A stretch of DNA of 45,932 bases from Methylomonas methanica (GCF_001644035.1 NZ_LUUG01000042.1:1-45932); one strand, 5' to 3'; shown: positions 1-9,310, numbered from the stretch's first letter. Translations and numbers: made by a program. Notes: generated from the letters alone by a model not told the origin.

Positions 1-2
1 GT

Positions 3-2111
3 TTTAATATGGCGTATTCCTCAACTTTAGTCACTTATGGCAGTGGCACAGGGGTCGTTGTTGAAGTTGGTGATCACACTGAAATCGGACGCATCAATAG
101 CCTGCTCAGTAGCACCATTGAGCTGGAAACACCGCTGACGGTTAAAATTGCTCAATTCAGTAAGTTATTGCTCTGGGTCATCCTGGGCTTGGCGGCGGTT
201 ACGTTTTTAATCGGAGTATGGCGAGGCCAGTCGTTGCTGGACATGTTCATGGCGTCTGTGGCCTTGGCTGTCGGTGCTATCCCGGAAGGATTACCCGCCG
301 CCTTGACGATTACCTTGGCAATTGGCGTGTCACGGATGGCGAAACGCAATGCCATTATTCGCAAACTACCCGCAGTAGAAACATTGGGTAGTACAACTGT
401 CATTTGTTCAGACAAAACCGGTACCTTGACCCAAAATCAAATGACGGTTCAGGTTTTGTATGCAGGCGGAGAATTTTTTGACATCACCGGCAGCGGTTAC
501 ACGCCCGACGGCGACATTGGTCTAAATGGCAAGACGATAGTCCACCAAAATTTTCCTGCTTTGATGGAATGCCTGAAAGCCGGACTGTTATGTAATGACG
601 CGCGATTAATTGCCGAGCCGGAGAGTTGGCGCATCGAAGGCGATCCCACCGAAGCCGCGTTACTGGTGGCGGCACACAAGGCCGGTTTACATCAAGTATC
701 CGTTTGTACCGCCCATCCCCGTCTGGATGCCATTCCGTTTGAATCCCAACATCAGTTCATGGCGACCCTGCATCATAATCTGGCGATTGATAGTCGCCAT
801 GTTTACTTAAAAGGCTCATTGGAAAGTATTTTGGAGCGTTGCGATAAAGCGTTTGACCCGCAAATGCAGTTGACGGCATTGGATAAAGCGTTGATGCACC
901 AACAAGTTGAACGCTTGGCGGCACAAGGGCTTCGTGTTTTGGCGTTTGCGCGTGGCGATCATGATTATGACGATGTAAAACATGATCAGGTGAAAGGCGG
1001 ATTCATTTTTCTTGGTTTGCAGGCGATGATCGACCCGCCTCGCCCTGAAGCGATCACCTCAATCGCCGCCTGTTATCGGGCAGGCATTCAAGTCAAAATG
1101 ATTACCGGAGACCATCCTGTCACGGCTTTGGCGATTGCCAAACAATTGGGCATGCGGCATGTCGAACGGGTTGTGACGGGGGCGGAATTACAGGCGACAC
1201 ATGAAACACAATATCCACAACTGGTGGAAAAATGTGCCGTTTATGCCCGAATTGCTCCCGAACAAAAATTACAGCTGGTGCAAGCTTTGCAGGCCAATGG
1301 GCATATTGTCGCCATGACCGGTGACGGTGTGAATGATGCGCCGGCCTTGCGCCAAGCCAATATTGGGGTTGCGATGGGACTTGGCGGCACAGAAGTAGCC
1401 AAGGAAGCGGCGGCCATGGTGTTGACCGATGATTTGTTCTCTACTATTGCAGCCGCAGTAGAAGAAGGGCGCGGCGTGTTTGATAATCTGATTAAATTTA
1501 TCGTCTGGACTTTACCGACCAATGGCGGCGAAGGCTTGGTGATTAGCGCCGCCATTTTTGCCAATGTTGCCTTGCCGATTACACCGGTACAAATTCTGTG
1601 GATTAATATGTCGACAGCCGTATTATTGGGGCTGATGCTGGCCTTTGAACCCAAAGAACCCAGGTTGATGAGTCGCAAACCGCGCGACCCGCAACAACCG
1701 ATTCTCGACGGTGTGTTGATTTTTCGGATTTGCCTGGTCTCGACTTTAATGTTGATGGGTGCGTTTGGGCTGTTTGAATGGGAGCTGGCACGCGGCGAAT
1801 CCCTGGCTTCAGCACGGACTGTGGCGGCTAATGTGTTTGTTTTTTGCGAAATGTTTTACTTGTTTAACTGCCGCTCTTTAGAGTATTCAATGTTTCATGT
1901 TGGGGTGTTTTCCAATTTATGGGTGATTCTTGGCGCATTGACTATGACGCTCTTGCAATTACTATTTACCTATTGGCCGCCTATGCAAAAACTCTTCGGT
2001 ACAGCTGCGATTGCCAGCGGAGAGTGGCTATTGATTTTGGGCGTAGCGACAAGTGTTTATTTGATAGTCGGATTAGAAAAACTAATGCGTCGCCGACTTT
2101 TTAAAAAGTGA
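3..2111 (+). CDS. P2-type cation-transporting ATPase, 5' end cut by window edge
   Basis: This is an inner-membrane ATP-driven cation pump of the calcium/manganese (SERCA-like) class. Counting from the ATG at position 9, the protein shows IPEGLPA in a transmembrane helix (residues 91-97), the phosphorylation motif DKTGT (135-139), a KGSLE nucleotide-binding motif, MITGDHPVTA, and the hinge MTGDGVNDAPAL. A C-terminal set of hydrophobic helices follows. The frame stays open to the window edge, and the codons before the ATG (F, N) continue a normal P-type ATPase actuator domain (N-M-x-x-S-x-T-L-V-x-x-G). The ATG at 9 is therefore an internal Met, and roughly the first fifth of the protein lies outside. 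PEGLP points to Ca2+ or a similar divalent ion, but the substrate is inferred. It may be cargo of the mobile element or flanking chromosome. Confidence 0.93.
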   Translation, partial: FNMAYSSTLVTYGSGTGVVVEVGDHTEIGRINSLLSSTIELETPLTVKIAQFSKLLLWVILGLAAVTFLIGVWRGQSLLDMFMASVALAVGAIPEGLPAALTITLAIGVSRMAKRNAIIRKLPAVETLGSTTVICSDKTGTLTQNQMTVQVLYAGGEFFDITGSGYTPDGDIGLNGKTIVHQNFPALMECLKAGLLCNDARLIAEPESWRIEGDPTEAALLVAAHKAGLHQVSVCTAHPRLDAIPFESQHQFMATLHHNLAIDSRHVYLKGSLESILERCDKAFDPQMQLTALDKALMHQQVERLAAQGLRVLAFARGDHDYDDVKHDQVKGGFIFLGLQAMIDPPRPEAITSIAACYRAGIQVKMITGDHPVTALAIAKQLGMRHVERVVTGAELQATHETQYPQLVEKCAVYARIAPEQKLQLVQALQANGHIVAMTGDGVNDAPALRQANIGVAMGLGGTEVAKEAAAMVLTDDLFSTIAAAVEEGRGVFDNLIKFIVWTLPTNGGEGLVISAAIFANVALPITPVQILWINMSTAVLLGLMLAFEPKEPRLMSRKPRDPQQPILDGVLIFRICLVSTLMLMGAFGLFEWELARGESLASARTVAANVFVFCEMFYLFNCRSLEYSMFHVGVFSNLWVILGALTMTLLQLLFTYWPPMQKLFGTAAIASGEWLLILGVATSVYLIVGLEKLMRRRLFKK

Positions 2112-2120
2112 GGATAATAT

Positions 2121-2624
2121 ATGAAAATTAATCTATTGCTTTTCTCAATGTTGCTAGGTGTATTTTTTAGCGATACTGTTATGGCAAAGCCGTATTCACC
2201 GGTATTGCCAACTCAATTTCCGCTAAAGAAGATACAAATAACTATTTCCAGTCAGTCTAATAAGGAAAACGCAGAAAGGTATCAAATTTCATTAAATGGC
2301 AATGGAAATAGTTATTTTAGTAAAAACAACGAAAAACAACCATTAAATATTGCAAACGATACCTTGATTGAGCTACTGAATGATTTCTATGCTGTGCATT
2401 TTTTTGAAATTTCGGATACTTTTAATGTTAAAAAAAAGGTAGTACTCAAGGATAATGAAACCGTAACTACCATTGTTAATAAAGAGCCTGCGATAGAGAG
2501 TAAAAAGGTTTGTGTTCAACTACGTGCATATAAAAAATGCCTTTCAATTGTTGACAATCAACCTTTGGGTATTTCACAAATAGTTAATAAAATTGAAACC
2601 TTAATTGGAGCAGCGGGTCATTAA
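2121..2624 (+). CDS. Small secreted protein, possibly DUF6438-like
   Basis: The 167-residue protein begins with a clear signal peptide (MKINLLLFSMLLGVFFSDTVMA, cleavage after VMA), so it is probably periplasmic. The rest has alternating beta-rich segments: an ITIS strand, a YQISLNGNG turn, then a segment on ending a Leu/Phe-rich helix (LIELLNDFYAVHFFEIS). This order recalls DUF6438 proteins, but the link is tentative because it is made by eye. It starts 9 bp after the ATPase gene with an AG-rich ribosome site, so the two could be co-transcribed. The gene is visibly richer in A+T than its neighbours, suggesting separate acquisition. No function is assigned. Confidence 0.72.
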   Translation: MKINLLLFSMLLGVFFSDTVMAKPYSPVLPTQFPLKKIQITISSQSNKENAERYQISLNGNGNSYFSKNNEKQPLNIANDTLIELLNDFYAVHFFEISDTFNVKKKVVLKDNETVTTIVNKEPAIESKKVCVQLRAYKKCLSIVDNQPLGISQIVNKIETLIGAAGH

Positions 2625-2945
2625 GGTTGCCTCTTTTTTATCTCACCATTGCAGAAGCCATCTTTACATGCCGCTAGGATTAGAGACATTTTCAATGTAT
2701 TCGAAACTGACGAACGTAGCGCTGCCGCGGCAGGCATTCAGTATCAACTCGTCCAAGAGCGTCGTGGATTTGGTAACGCTGAATGCTAGTTGTTGATCAG
2801 TTCTTCTGGATTTACATATAGGCCAATATTGGTTGAAAAGTTGTGAAGAGAGAAAACTGGCAACCACATTCGAACCCGTTTTAACAATTGCACCCCTTGA
2901 GTTTGTCACGGGATTAAAGGAACCTGTTTTGAAAGGCAGGCATAG
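2625..2945. other. Non-coding stretch with a decayed coding remnant
   Basis: No intact gene is supported here. One plus-strand frame, about 2688-2795, reads like the tail of a real protein (RIRDIFNVFETDERS, AAAAGIQYQLVQERRGFG) and ends at a TAG. Just upstream, in another frame, a short LTIAEAIF piece could be the same gene after a frameshift. The remnant separates the plus-strand ATPase block from the minus-strand conjugation genes, so an old insertion or deletion joint may lie here. The parent family is not recognised. Confidence 0.35.
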
Positions 2946-3578
2946 CTAAACCCGCTTTTGCGTATTGGCCAACAGCACGTTCACTGCGTAAGCCACGGCA
3001 AAAACGCCCACCGGCACGGCTTGTGGCGGAATCGGAAACGGCAAGGTCAAACTGACTAGCAACAGATACAGCGCGCCCAGAATCAGATAAAGGCTGTAGC
3101 GATGAGCCATGGGGCTGGGGTAATCGAAGTTGGTCTGGCTGATTTTTCGCCGTACCAGTCCGTCGACGACAAACGGCAACAAAGCGGCCGCCAGGTAGGG
3201 AATCCAAATACACGCCGTGGTCAGGCGCTTGATCATTTGAAAAATCGTGTCCCACAGCACATTGAGTCGGCTTTCGATAAAGGGAAACAAATCGTTGCGT
3301 CCCACATCCTCGAAGCCTTTGGACATCTGCCGTTCGCGCTCGGTCGGGATGAAGTAGCGGAAAACACTGTCGCGGATGCCGGTGGTGACGAACAAGCGAT
3401 CAAACCAGCGTTGAGCGGTGTGGCTAATCTGAGATTCTTTATCGGCCCCAAAATAGCCAATCATCATTCGGTCTTCGGCGTGCTGAAGTTCACGCGTCCA
3501 GCGGTCCGACACAAAACTGGCCACCAGGATCACTTCCAGTAGCCAAAGCATCAGGCTGAACAACAGATTGCGTGTCAT
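2946..3578 (-). CDS. Integrating conjugative element membrane protein, DUF4400 / TIGR03747 family
   Basis: The 210-residue protein has a hydrophobic N-terminal helix (LLFSLMLWLLEVILVASFV), a soluble middle with RWFDRLF and ERERQMSKGFEDV, and two or three further membrane segments in the C-terminal half (ACIWIPYLAAALLPFVVDGLV; YLILGALYLLLVSLTLPF). This size, topology and place directly after traD match the DUF4400 family of MobH-type elements. Its role is unknown but it is consistently part of the transfer region. The start ATG (3578-3576) overlaps the traD stop by an ATGA, so the two are translationally coupled. In SXT-like elements further tra genes would follow, but here none are seen before the window's ATPase block. 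Confidence 0.85.
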   Translation of the reverse strand: MTRNLLFSLMLWLLEVILVASFVSDRWTRELQHAEDRMMIGYFGADKESQISHTAQRWFDRLFVTTGIRDSVFRYFIPTERERQMSKGFEDVGRNDLFPFIESRLNVLWDTIFQMIKRLTTACIWIPYLAAALLPFVVDGLVRRKISQTNFDYPSPMAHRYSLYLILGALYLLLVSLTLPFPIPPQAVPVGVFAVAYAVNVLLANTQKRV

Positions 3579-5407
3579 GAGCCGGCGCTTTGGCGGTCTT
3601 GCTCAGAACGCAGTATCGGCAAGCGGCCTTTGACGATGCGGCCGCCGGATAACTTGGCGATGTAATGTAAGTCCGGCAGTTGGCCCAATAACTGGGGCGC
3701 AAACAAATCGCCTTCCTCTTCCATCAAACGTTCACCGACGTTGCCGGAGAACACGGTGGGATTGGTCGCGCTGGTGGCCACGCCCTGGGTGCGCATGATG
3801 TACTTCAAACGGGTTTTGGGCAGATTGTCGGTGATGTACTGCTGGGTTTCGCTGTCCATGATCCTGAGCGCGATCAGGTTGTTGACGTTGCCCAGCACTT
3901 GCCGTGCTTTGTCCTGAGAACCGGTGCGGGCCGCAAAATCGGCGAAGGTTTGCGTGGCGATGAACAGCCGAATCTTGGCGCCGCGGCCTTTGTTCAGGAC
4001 CTGAATGAAGGGATCATTGATGACTTCCGCCGCCTCGTCGACGAACACATTCACCGGTCTATCCGAGACGCCGTAATTGTAGCGATCACCGGCGACGGCC
4101 GCCAAGTCGGCCAACAGAATCGAACCAATCGCGCTGCCCACCATGCCATCCGATAACGAGTCCAAGCCGATGTAAGCGACCTGGGCTTTTTCAATGATGT
4201 GGCCGGTATTGGTAATCGGCCGTAGATCATCCACGTCGTGCGGATTCGGTGACAGCAAAGGCCCCAAGGAACCCGAGGTCAGCATGTTCATGATTGGAAT
4301 CAAGGACGCCACCATCTTGCTGAAGTGTGCTCGGTCGTGTTCGAACAAAGACAACAGGCCTTCCAAATCCAAATTGGGCAATTGGTACTGCACGACCTCC
4401 CGGTAAAATCGCACCAGGCCTACTGCTTTGGAATCGATGTCCTTGGCATTTTTCAGGTAAGGCCTCGCCTCTTGCCGCCAATGTCCCAGGTTGTTGTCGA
4501 AATAGCGTTCCAAGGCCTGAATCACCAGTGTCGAAGGACCGCCTTCCAGGTAACGCCTCAATTTCACTAGCGTTGGTCGTTCCTCGATCACCATCAAGCC
4601 CTGAATCACGTTGTCCAGTGATTTTTGACCGAACGCCTTGAACGGATCGTTACTGCTTTCGCTGGGCGAAATGGCGCTGATGCGGCTGGCGATTTCCGAA
4701 GGCCGGTTGAAATTGTGCAGGGGATCGAGTCGCACGCTGTCTTCCGGAAATGCTGGGTGGAAATATACGAAACGATCCGGGCGCTTGGCTAAGGCGCAGG
4801 CGCGTTTAGCACAGGCCATCAAATCCTTGTCGCCCTTGGGGTCGATGATGATTACCGCCTCGCCGCGCAACACGGCTTGAGTGACCAAGACGTCAAAGGC
4901 GCGAGTTTTACCGGCGCCGGTGGTACCGACCAGCAGCGTATGGCCGGCGGTATGCTGTAAGGGCTGACGGATGTCGCTTTCGGAGGCTTCCAAGCCGTGT
5001 ATCCAAGCCGAGCCCATGCGTTGATGATCGCTGGGAATCAGCGTCGAAACATCGCGTTTCAAAATCTCATACGCCAATTGCGCATGCTTTTGCACCCAAT
5101 CGAATCCCCAGCCGAACCATAACTCGTCGGGATGGTGTTTCACCATTTGCCCGAGTTTCTCGGTATCCAGGTATTGAAATCTAAATTGCCTCAAGCGTCG
5201 TTTGCGATACCAGAGGCTCACTGCCGCTGGCAGTCGGTAACAGACCATCACCACGCAAGCCGCCATCAACCAGTCGAACGGCTCTCGCGGCAATCCCGAC
5301 CAACGACTGGTCAGGTACGCCAATCCGGCCCCTACGATCCAGCCGGTAATGGCATACACTTCAAAAATCGGCCGCCAGGGAAACTGATAGTCGTAATCGG
5401 ATTTCAT
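3575..5407 (-). CDS. traD: Type IV coupling protein TraD (SXT-type)
   Basis: TraD is the inner-membrane ATPase that hands the relaxase-DNA complex to the type IV secretion channel. The 610-residue protein opens with two transmembrane helices (about residues 17-32 and 46-65). It carries Walker A GTTGAGKT at 161-168, a following IIIDPKGDKD strand, Walker B VFVDEAAEV near 450, and an IATQTFADFAARTGS motif, all typical of VirD4/TraD hexamers of the MobH group. I chose the ATG at 5407 rather than a longer reading because it overlaps the traI stop as ATGA, the same arrangement seen at traD/DUF4400. The neighbours traI and DUF4400 form one operon with it. The full length suggests it is functional. 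Confidence 0.95.
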   Translation of the reverse strand: MKSDYDYQFPWRPIFEVYAITGWIVGAGLAYLTSRWSGLPREPFDWLMAACVVMVCYRLPAAVSLWYRKRRLRQFRFQYLDTEKLGQMVKHHPDELWFGWGFDWVQKHAQLAYEILKRDVSTLIPSDHQRMGSAWIHGLEASESDIRQPLQHTAGHTLLVGTTGAGKTRAFDVLVTQAVLRGEAVIIIDPKGDKDLMACAKRACALAKRPDRFVYFHPAFPEDSVRLDPLHNFNRPSEIASRISAISPSESSNDPFKAFGQKSLDNVIQGLMVIEERPTLVKLRRYLEGGPSTLVIQALERYFDNNLGHWRQEARPYLKNAKDIDSKAVGLVRFYREVVQYQLPNLDLEGLLSLFEHDRAHFSKMVASLIPIMNMLTSGSLGPLLSPNPHDVDDLRPITNTGHIIEKAQVAYIGLDSLSDGMVGSAIGSILLADLAAVAGDRYNYGVSDRPVNVFVDEAAEVINDPFIQVLNKGRGAKIRLFIATQTFADFAARTGSQDKARQVLGNVNNLIALRIMDSETQQYITDNLPKTRLKYIMRTQGVATSATNPTVFSGNVGERLMEEEGDLFAPQLLGQLPDLHYIAKLSGGRIVKGRLPILRSEQDRQSAGS

Positions 5408-7830
5408 AAGCTTAGCCGCACCTGAATGCCTTCCGTCGCACGGATCGATCGACAATCCGGATGATTGGCGATATCGAGCATAAGTCGAGTTCGCTTGATC
5501 GTGGGGTTCTCGGTCAGAAACCGTTCCAGCTCGGTATTGGAAACCGTATGCCAGTTGCCTTCCGGAGATGATTCATCGGGCGGAATGTTTTGTTGCCTCA
5601 CATGCGTTATCAGCAAATCGATTATTCTGGGTTTTGCGTGAGTTGTCGCTTGGGGCGGGTTTGATTTGGCAGCATTGGATTTGACCGAAATGTCTGAAAC
5701 GTTAGCGTTAATCGATTCTTGGTCGCCGGACATTTTTGACGTGCCCTGAACAGTTTTAGGTTCCGGTTTCGTGCGTTTGTGAGGTTTGGATGGCTGCAAC
5801 CGAATACTGGCGTTGTCAGCGCTGTCGCTTGGTGGTGGCACAGATGACACTGACGGTCTGGCTCCACCTTGGGGTTTTAATAATGCCTTCAGAGCCAAAC
5901 TCGGTTCCAATGCTAGTAGGATGCCTCGAACTGATCGGATGGTTTGCACCTTGCGCATTGGCGATAGCACATCGGTGACCAGCCAGCCGGCGTCCTCAAG
6001 GGTTTTGATAAACTGATTGGGATCGACTCCCAGTTTTTCAGCAGTAGCTGGAAACGGCAGCAAGTATTTATCTTGAACTTCCAAAGCATCGATTCCCCAT
6101 TGCCATTGGCCCTGAGTGAAATTAGAAGCGATGTTCAATAACCATTGTCCGGCGTGACCATGATCGTCCAGCCACGACTTGGCTTTGTCAACGGGACTAT
6201 CAAGCGTTGGGATTTCAACCGTGAGTGATTCGGTTTCTGAGGCTGGATGACTAGATTCATGTCCCGTTGGAACGGATTTGGTTGGGTTTGGCGACACCTT
6301 GGCTTGAATCGGACAGGTAGGGTTGTCGTCCAAGTCAGACTGATTCGGGTCTTGATCCAGGACGGATGGCATGGGTTTAATGTCGTGCGTGAATTCCGAT
6401 GAAGGAATGGCAGAAACGGATTCGGTTTGGACCAAGTGCGCGGGGACGTTTATGTTTTCCGAGTTAGCAGTCTGAAGCGGCGTATTGGTTACCGACACAA
6501 GATTCTCTGTGCTGGTTGGTGGCGTCAGAACCGCGATATTCTTGTTTTTTGCCGGCTTGGCGGTTTTGGGTATCGGATTCGAAACGGGCTCAGTTTTTAC
6601 GGTAGGCGCATCTTGGTCACTGATTTCGTGAGCGGCTACCACGGTTGGCGGTTCGCCGCTGAATACCAGTTCCGCAGATTTCAGGCGCAACAAATACAGT
6701 GGGTTGTCCAAGCTATCAGGCTGCATATGCCAATAACGGTATTGCCGGCCATCCGGCCAGAATTTGGGAATTGCCAAACCTCGCTCGATCAAGATGTCCG
6801 CCAAGGTATCTTCGTCGCGGGGAATGCCGGGTACTTTGTCCTTAGCCAACAGGGTGACGATGTCTTGCGCGCCGGCCCGCCAGACGATATGCAGGCCATC
6901 CTCAAAACGCCATAGTCGAGCGCCTTTTTCGTTGACGGTCCATTGTCCGGACTTGACCAAGCGGCGCATGGCGTCGAACAGGTACTTTTCCACCGGCATG
7001 CCCAAGGCCGAATCGATGTTTTGATAATGCGCTTTTAAATCCCGTTCCACACTTTTGCAGTCGGCGGTTATCACCAGTGCGTAAACTTTGGAGCCGCGGT
7101 CCAAACCGTTAATGGTTTCCAGCATGGCTTGCATGATGTCGGGGCCGGACTCCAGAATGAATGTGCGCGCTTCGCGGGTCAGGACGCGCTCGATCACCAA
7201 GGCCGAAAACTGTTCGTGGCGTTTATGGCGGTTATCCCGCCAACGCAGAAAGTACCGGTCGATCTGATGTCGCACAGCCCAGTCGGTGATGTTTTCATCG
7301 CAAGGGTTCCAGGTATGTTGCCCCTGCGCATCGACCACGGCGATATCGGCGACCGGTTTGCCGATATCATGTAATAGCCCTGCAAAACAGACCGCCAGAC
7401 GCCAGCGTAATTCTTGTGCTTTTCGTTCTTTGGGTGATGCTGACGTGGCAAATAAACTGCCCTGGGAAGCCAAGGTCGCCCAATGGGCGACTTCCAGACC
7501 GTGCCGAAATAAGCCACCGGCGCCGCGATGATGATGCGACTCCGACGCCGGCAACAAGTGGCTGTAGGCGGCATAGCGGCGTATGACCGGCGCGGCTATG
7601 GTTTGATAAAGACTATCCGGCATGGCCAGCGCCTGTTCGATGGCCGCAATCAATTCTGTTTGACTGGACAGGATGCGTTCCACAGGCGCAGCCGGCAGAC
7701 CCTTCATGAACGGCGGGTAACGCGGCACGTCCTCATCCATCGTTGTCGCCACCTGACCGACAGGCGCGGACTCGACGCCAAACAGACGTTGGCAGATGCG
7801 AGTAATGAGCGTCGAAGGCGTATTTTCCAT
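5404..7830 (-). CDS. traI: MobH-family conjugative relaxase TraI
   Basis: The protein nicks oriT and pilots the single strand during conjugation. The TraI_2-type N-terminal domain shows the family signature ESHHHRGAGGLFRHGLEVA and, about 50 residues on, an HD-type metal motif (GLLHDIGKPVAD), both expected for MobH relaxases. A long Pro/Thr/Ser-rich linker follows. The C-terminal part holds a winged-helix-like domain (ALEVQDKYLLPFPATAEKLG, AGWLVTDVL) as in TraI_2_C, so the family's layout is complete at about 808 residues. The open frame runs further upstream to 8064, but the ATG at 7830 (MENTPSTLITRICQRLFG) is where homology-like sequence begins. It also leaves the palindromic leader outside the gene. 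Its stop overlaps the traD start. Confidence 0.93.
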   Translation of the reverse strand: MENTPSTLITRICQRLFGVESAPVGQVATTMDEDVPRYPPFMKGLPAAPVERILSSQTELIAAIEQALAMPDSLYQTIAAPVIRRYAAYSHLLPASESHHHRGAGGLFRHGLEVAHWATLASQGSLFATSASPKERKAQELRWRLAVCFAGLLHDIGKPVADIAVVDAQGQHTWNPCDENITDWAVRHQIDRYFLRWRDNRHKRHEQFSALVIERVLTREARTFILESGPDIMQAMLETINGLDRGSKVYALVITADCKSVERDLKAHYQNIDSALGMPVEKYLFDAMRRLVKSGQWTVNEKGARLWRFEDGLHIVWRAGAQDIVTLLAKDKVPGIPRDEDTLADILIERGLAIPKFWPDGRQYRYWHMQPDSLDNPLYLLRLKSAELVFSGEPPTVVAAHEISDQDAPTVKTEPVSNPIPKTAKPAKNKNIAVLTPPTSTENLVSVTNTPLQTANSENINVPAHLVQTESVSAIPSSEFTHDIKPMPSVLDQDPNQSDLDDNPTCPIQAKVSPNPTKSVPTGHESSHPASETESLTVEIPTLDSPVDKAKSWLDDHGHAGQWLLNIASNFTQGQWQWGIDALEVQDKYLLPFPATAEKLGVDPNQFIKTLEDAGWLVTDVLSPMRKVQTIRSVRGILLALEPSLALKALLKPQGGARPSVSSVPPPSDSADNASIRLQPSKPHKRTKPEPKTVQGTSKMSGDQESINANVSDISVKSNAAKSNPPQATTHAKPRIIDLLITHVRQQNIPPDESSPEGNWHTVSNTELERFLTENPTIKRTRLMLDIANHPDCRSIRATEGIQVRLSL

Positions 7831-7864
7831 AACGCCGCATCTTGCCGGGAATTTTTCAATCGTC

Positions 7865-7902
7865 GCTTGCAGCTGACGACGAATTCGACGCCAGCTGCAA
7901 GC
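7865..7902 (-). promoter_or_regulatory. 38-bp near-perfect palindrome in the traI leader
   Basis: Perfect 11-bp arms GCTTGCAGCTG (7865-7875) and CAGCTGCAAGC (7892-7902) enclose a centre built on GAATTC that is itself nearly symmetric. The element ends 34 nt before the traI start. A closely related palindrome sits at the same distance before traF (12490-12523). It could be an operator for the element's activator or an RNA hairpin in the traI-traD leader. There is no U-tract after it, so it is not a standard terminator. Confidence 0.7.
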
Positions 7903-7960
7903 AGGCTTCACAAAAGAGTGTTTAGTGTAACGAGCTCCCTTTAATTTCTCTGGAGCTCTC

Positions 7961-8425
7961 ATGAAATCCATATCGCTCGCAATCCATTGTCTTGTTTCCT
8001 TGCTGTGTGGCACGGCCTGTACTTCGCTGAATCGGCCCGATGCCGCCGTAAGCGAGACCGTCATCGAATCGATTGTGCCGATTCAACCCGAACAACCCTG
8101 GCGCCTGGATAATGCTTGGCAGACAGGAGGATTGGGCGGTTCAGTGCTGCGAGGTGCAGCAATGGAACACGTCGTCAGGCAAGCCGATCAGCCGCTTGGT
8201 GTTTACGTTGCGAATGACGACGTAGCGGATCGCGTTCTCAATGTCAGCACGTCGCACATTCCCGATCGCCAGGATGACAATTTGCAGGACATCGAACGCG
8301 CCTGGCGAAAATATTGCCATCACCAACTTGATATGACACCGGAGGAGCAGGCGCTAGTCAAAACCATGACTATCCCACACAACGTGCTGAGCCACGGCTG
8401 CAATCCTGGCAGCCTGAAGAAGTGA
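7961..8425 (+). CDS. Small exported protein, unknown function
   Basis: The 154-residue product starts with a basic then hydrophobic leader (MKSISLAIHCLVSLLCGTAC) with two cysteines. It could be a signal peptide or an atypical lipoprotein signal, since the residues before Cys20 (GTA) only partly fit a lipobox. The rest is hydrophilic, with ERAWRKYCHHQLDMTPEEQALV near the C-terminus. It is divergent from traI: the ATG lies upstream of the traI leader palindrome, so both may share a control region. It ends 10 bp before the replication gene. An ATTTCTCTGGAGCTC stretch supplies a GGAG ribosome site. The position suggests a conserved accessory gene of the element, but the family is not recognised. 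Confidence 0.65.
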   Translation: MKSISLAIHCLVSLLCGTACTSLNRPDAAVSETVIESIVPIQPEQPWRLDNAWQTGGLGGSVLRGAAMEHVVRQADQPLGVYVANDDVADRVLNVSTSHIPDRQDDNLQDIERAWRKYCHHQLDMTPEEQALVKTMTIPHNVLSHGCNPGSLKK

Positions 8426-8435
8426 GGCGGCCGCC

Positions 8436-9305
8436 ATGGACAGAAATAGTACAAACCATTCGCTCGACAATCTCACCGAACGTTTTCAGTCTCTGACAGA
8501 GCGGAAAAAAGCCAAATTGCGGGTTATCGAACCCTTAACATCGTTGCCCAACTGGCCGTCGGCAATTCGTGGTACGCCGAATGCTTGCTTGCGGAGCGCA
8601 TTGTTTGCCGGCATCCAAGGAAAGGAACGGATGGCCTACAAAAAACGCACCCTGCTGGCTGCGGTTGATGGGATCGAGGTTCGCTACCTCGGCATACAGC
8701 TCAACCAATCAGATCTCGATGTCTGGATGCAGATTGTGCATTTGTCCCGGCAACAATTACCGGGATTCAGCGTGACCTTCAGCGCCCATGCCCTATTGAC
8801 GGCATTGGGTCGCGGTAGCGGTAAAAGCCAACATGAATGGCTGAAAGAAGCGATGGCCCGCTTGGGCGGCGCCTTTGTCGAAATCACCTTTCACGGTCGG
8901 GATGCCTTCGGTGAAAAAGGCTTCTTGCGCTATTACCGTGACGAACTGACGCAGCGCTACGTGGTGGAATTGACCGAATCCATGCTGCGCCTGTTCGAGG
9001 AAGGCTACACCTACATTGAATTCGAACAGCGGCAGAAGTTGCGCAAACAACCCTTGGCACTATGGTTACACGGTTTCTTGTCGTCCCATGCCGCTCCGTT
9101 CCCGATGAAAATTACCACCGTTCACCGACTGAGCGGCAGTGGCTCGAAAACCCTGCGCGATTTCAAATATCGGTTGGGTAAAGCGTTGGAGGCCTTGGTG
9201 AGCATTGGCACTTTGGCTAGCTTTGAATTCGCTGATGACATGGTGAAAATCAAACGCCAGCCGACGCCCAGTCAACAACGTTTTCTCGACGACCAGCAGC
9301 ACTAA
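8436..9305 (+). CDS. trfA: TrfA-family plasmid replication initiator
   Basis: The 289-residue protein matches the TrfA family, whose members bind iterons and open the plasmid origin. The diagnostic part is the N-terminal NACLRSALFAG block, followed by the first winged-helix region (DLDVWMQIVHLSRQ...FSAHALLTALGRGSGKSQHEWLKEAMARL) and a second (RKQPLALWLHGFLSSHAAPFPMKITTVHRLSGS...LRDFKYRLGKALEAL). The gene ends only six bases before an array of eight iterons, exactly what such an initiator needs. It begins 10 bp after the small exported-protein gene. An alternative internal start (MAYKKRTLLAAVDG) would remove the NACLRSALF block, so the long start is preferred. A replication gene of this kind inside a tRNA-integrated element is unusual. 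Confidence 0.92.
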   Translation: MDRNSTNHSLDNLTERFQSLTERKKAKLRVIEPLTSLPNWPSAIRGTPNACLRSALFAGIQGKERMAYKKRTLLAAVDGIEVRYLGIQLNQSDLDVWMQIVHLSRQQLPGFSVTFSAHALLTALGRGSGKSQHEWLKEAMARLGGAFVEITFHGRDAFGEKGFLRYYRDELTQRYVVELTESMLRLFEEGYTYIEFEQRQKLRKQPLALWLHGFLSSHAAPFPMKITTVHRLSGSGSKTLRDFKYRLGKALEALVSIGTLASFEFADDMVKIKRQPTPSQQRFLDDQQH

Positions 9306-9310
9306 AAAGC

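Noticed and set aside
2868-2877. TTCGAACCCG as a second tRNA attachment fragment
   Set aside because: Only ten bases with TPsiC-like sequence; no acceptor strand or anticodon arm around it.
7865-7902. Palindrome as a terminator
   Set aside because: No T-run on either side, and the position is before, not after, a gene.
7831-8064. Longer traI reading starting at 8064
   Set aside because: It would run through the palindromic leader and overlap the divergent gene; family resemblance begins after the ATG at 7830.
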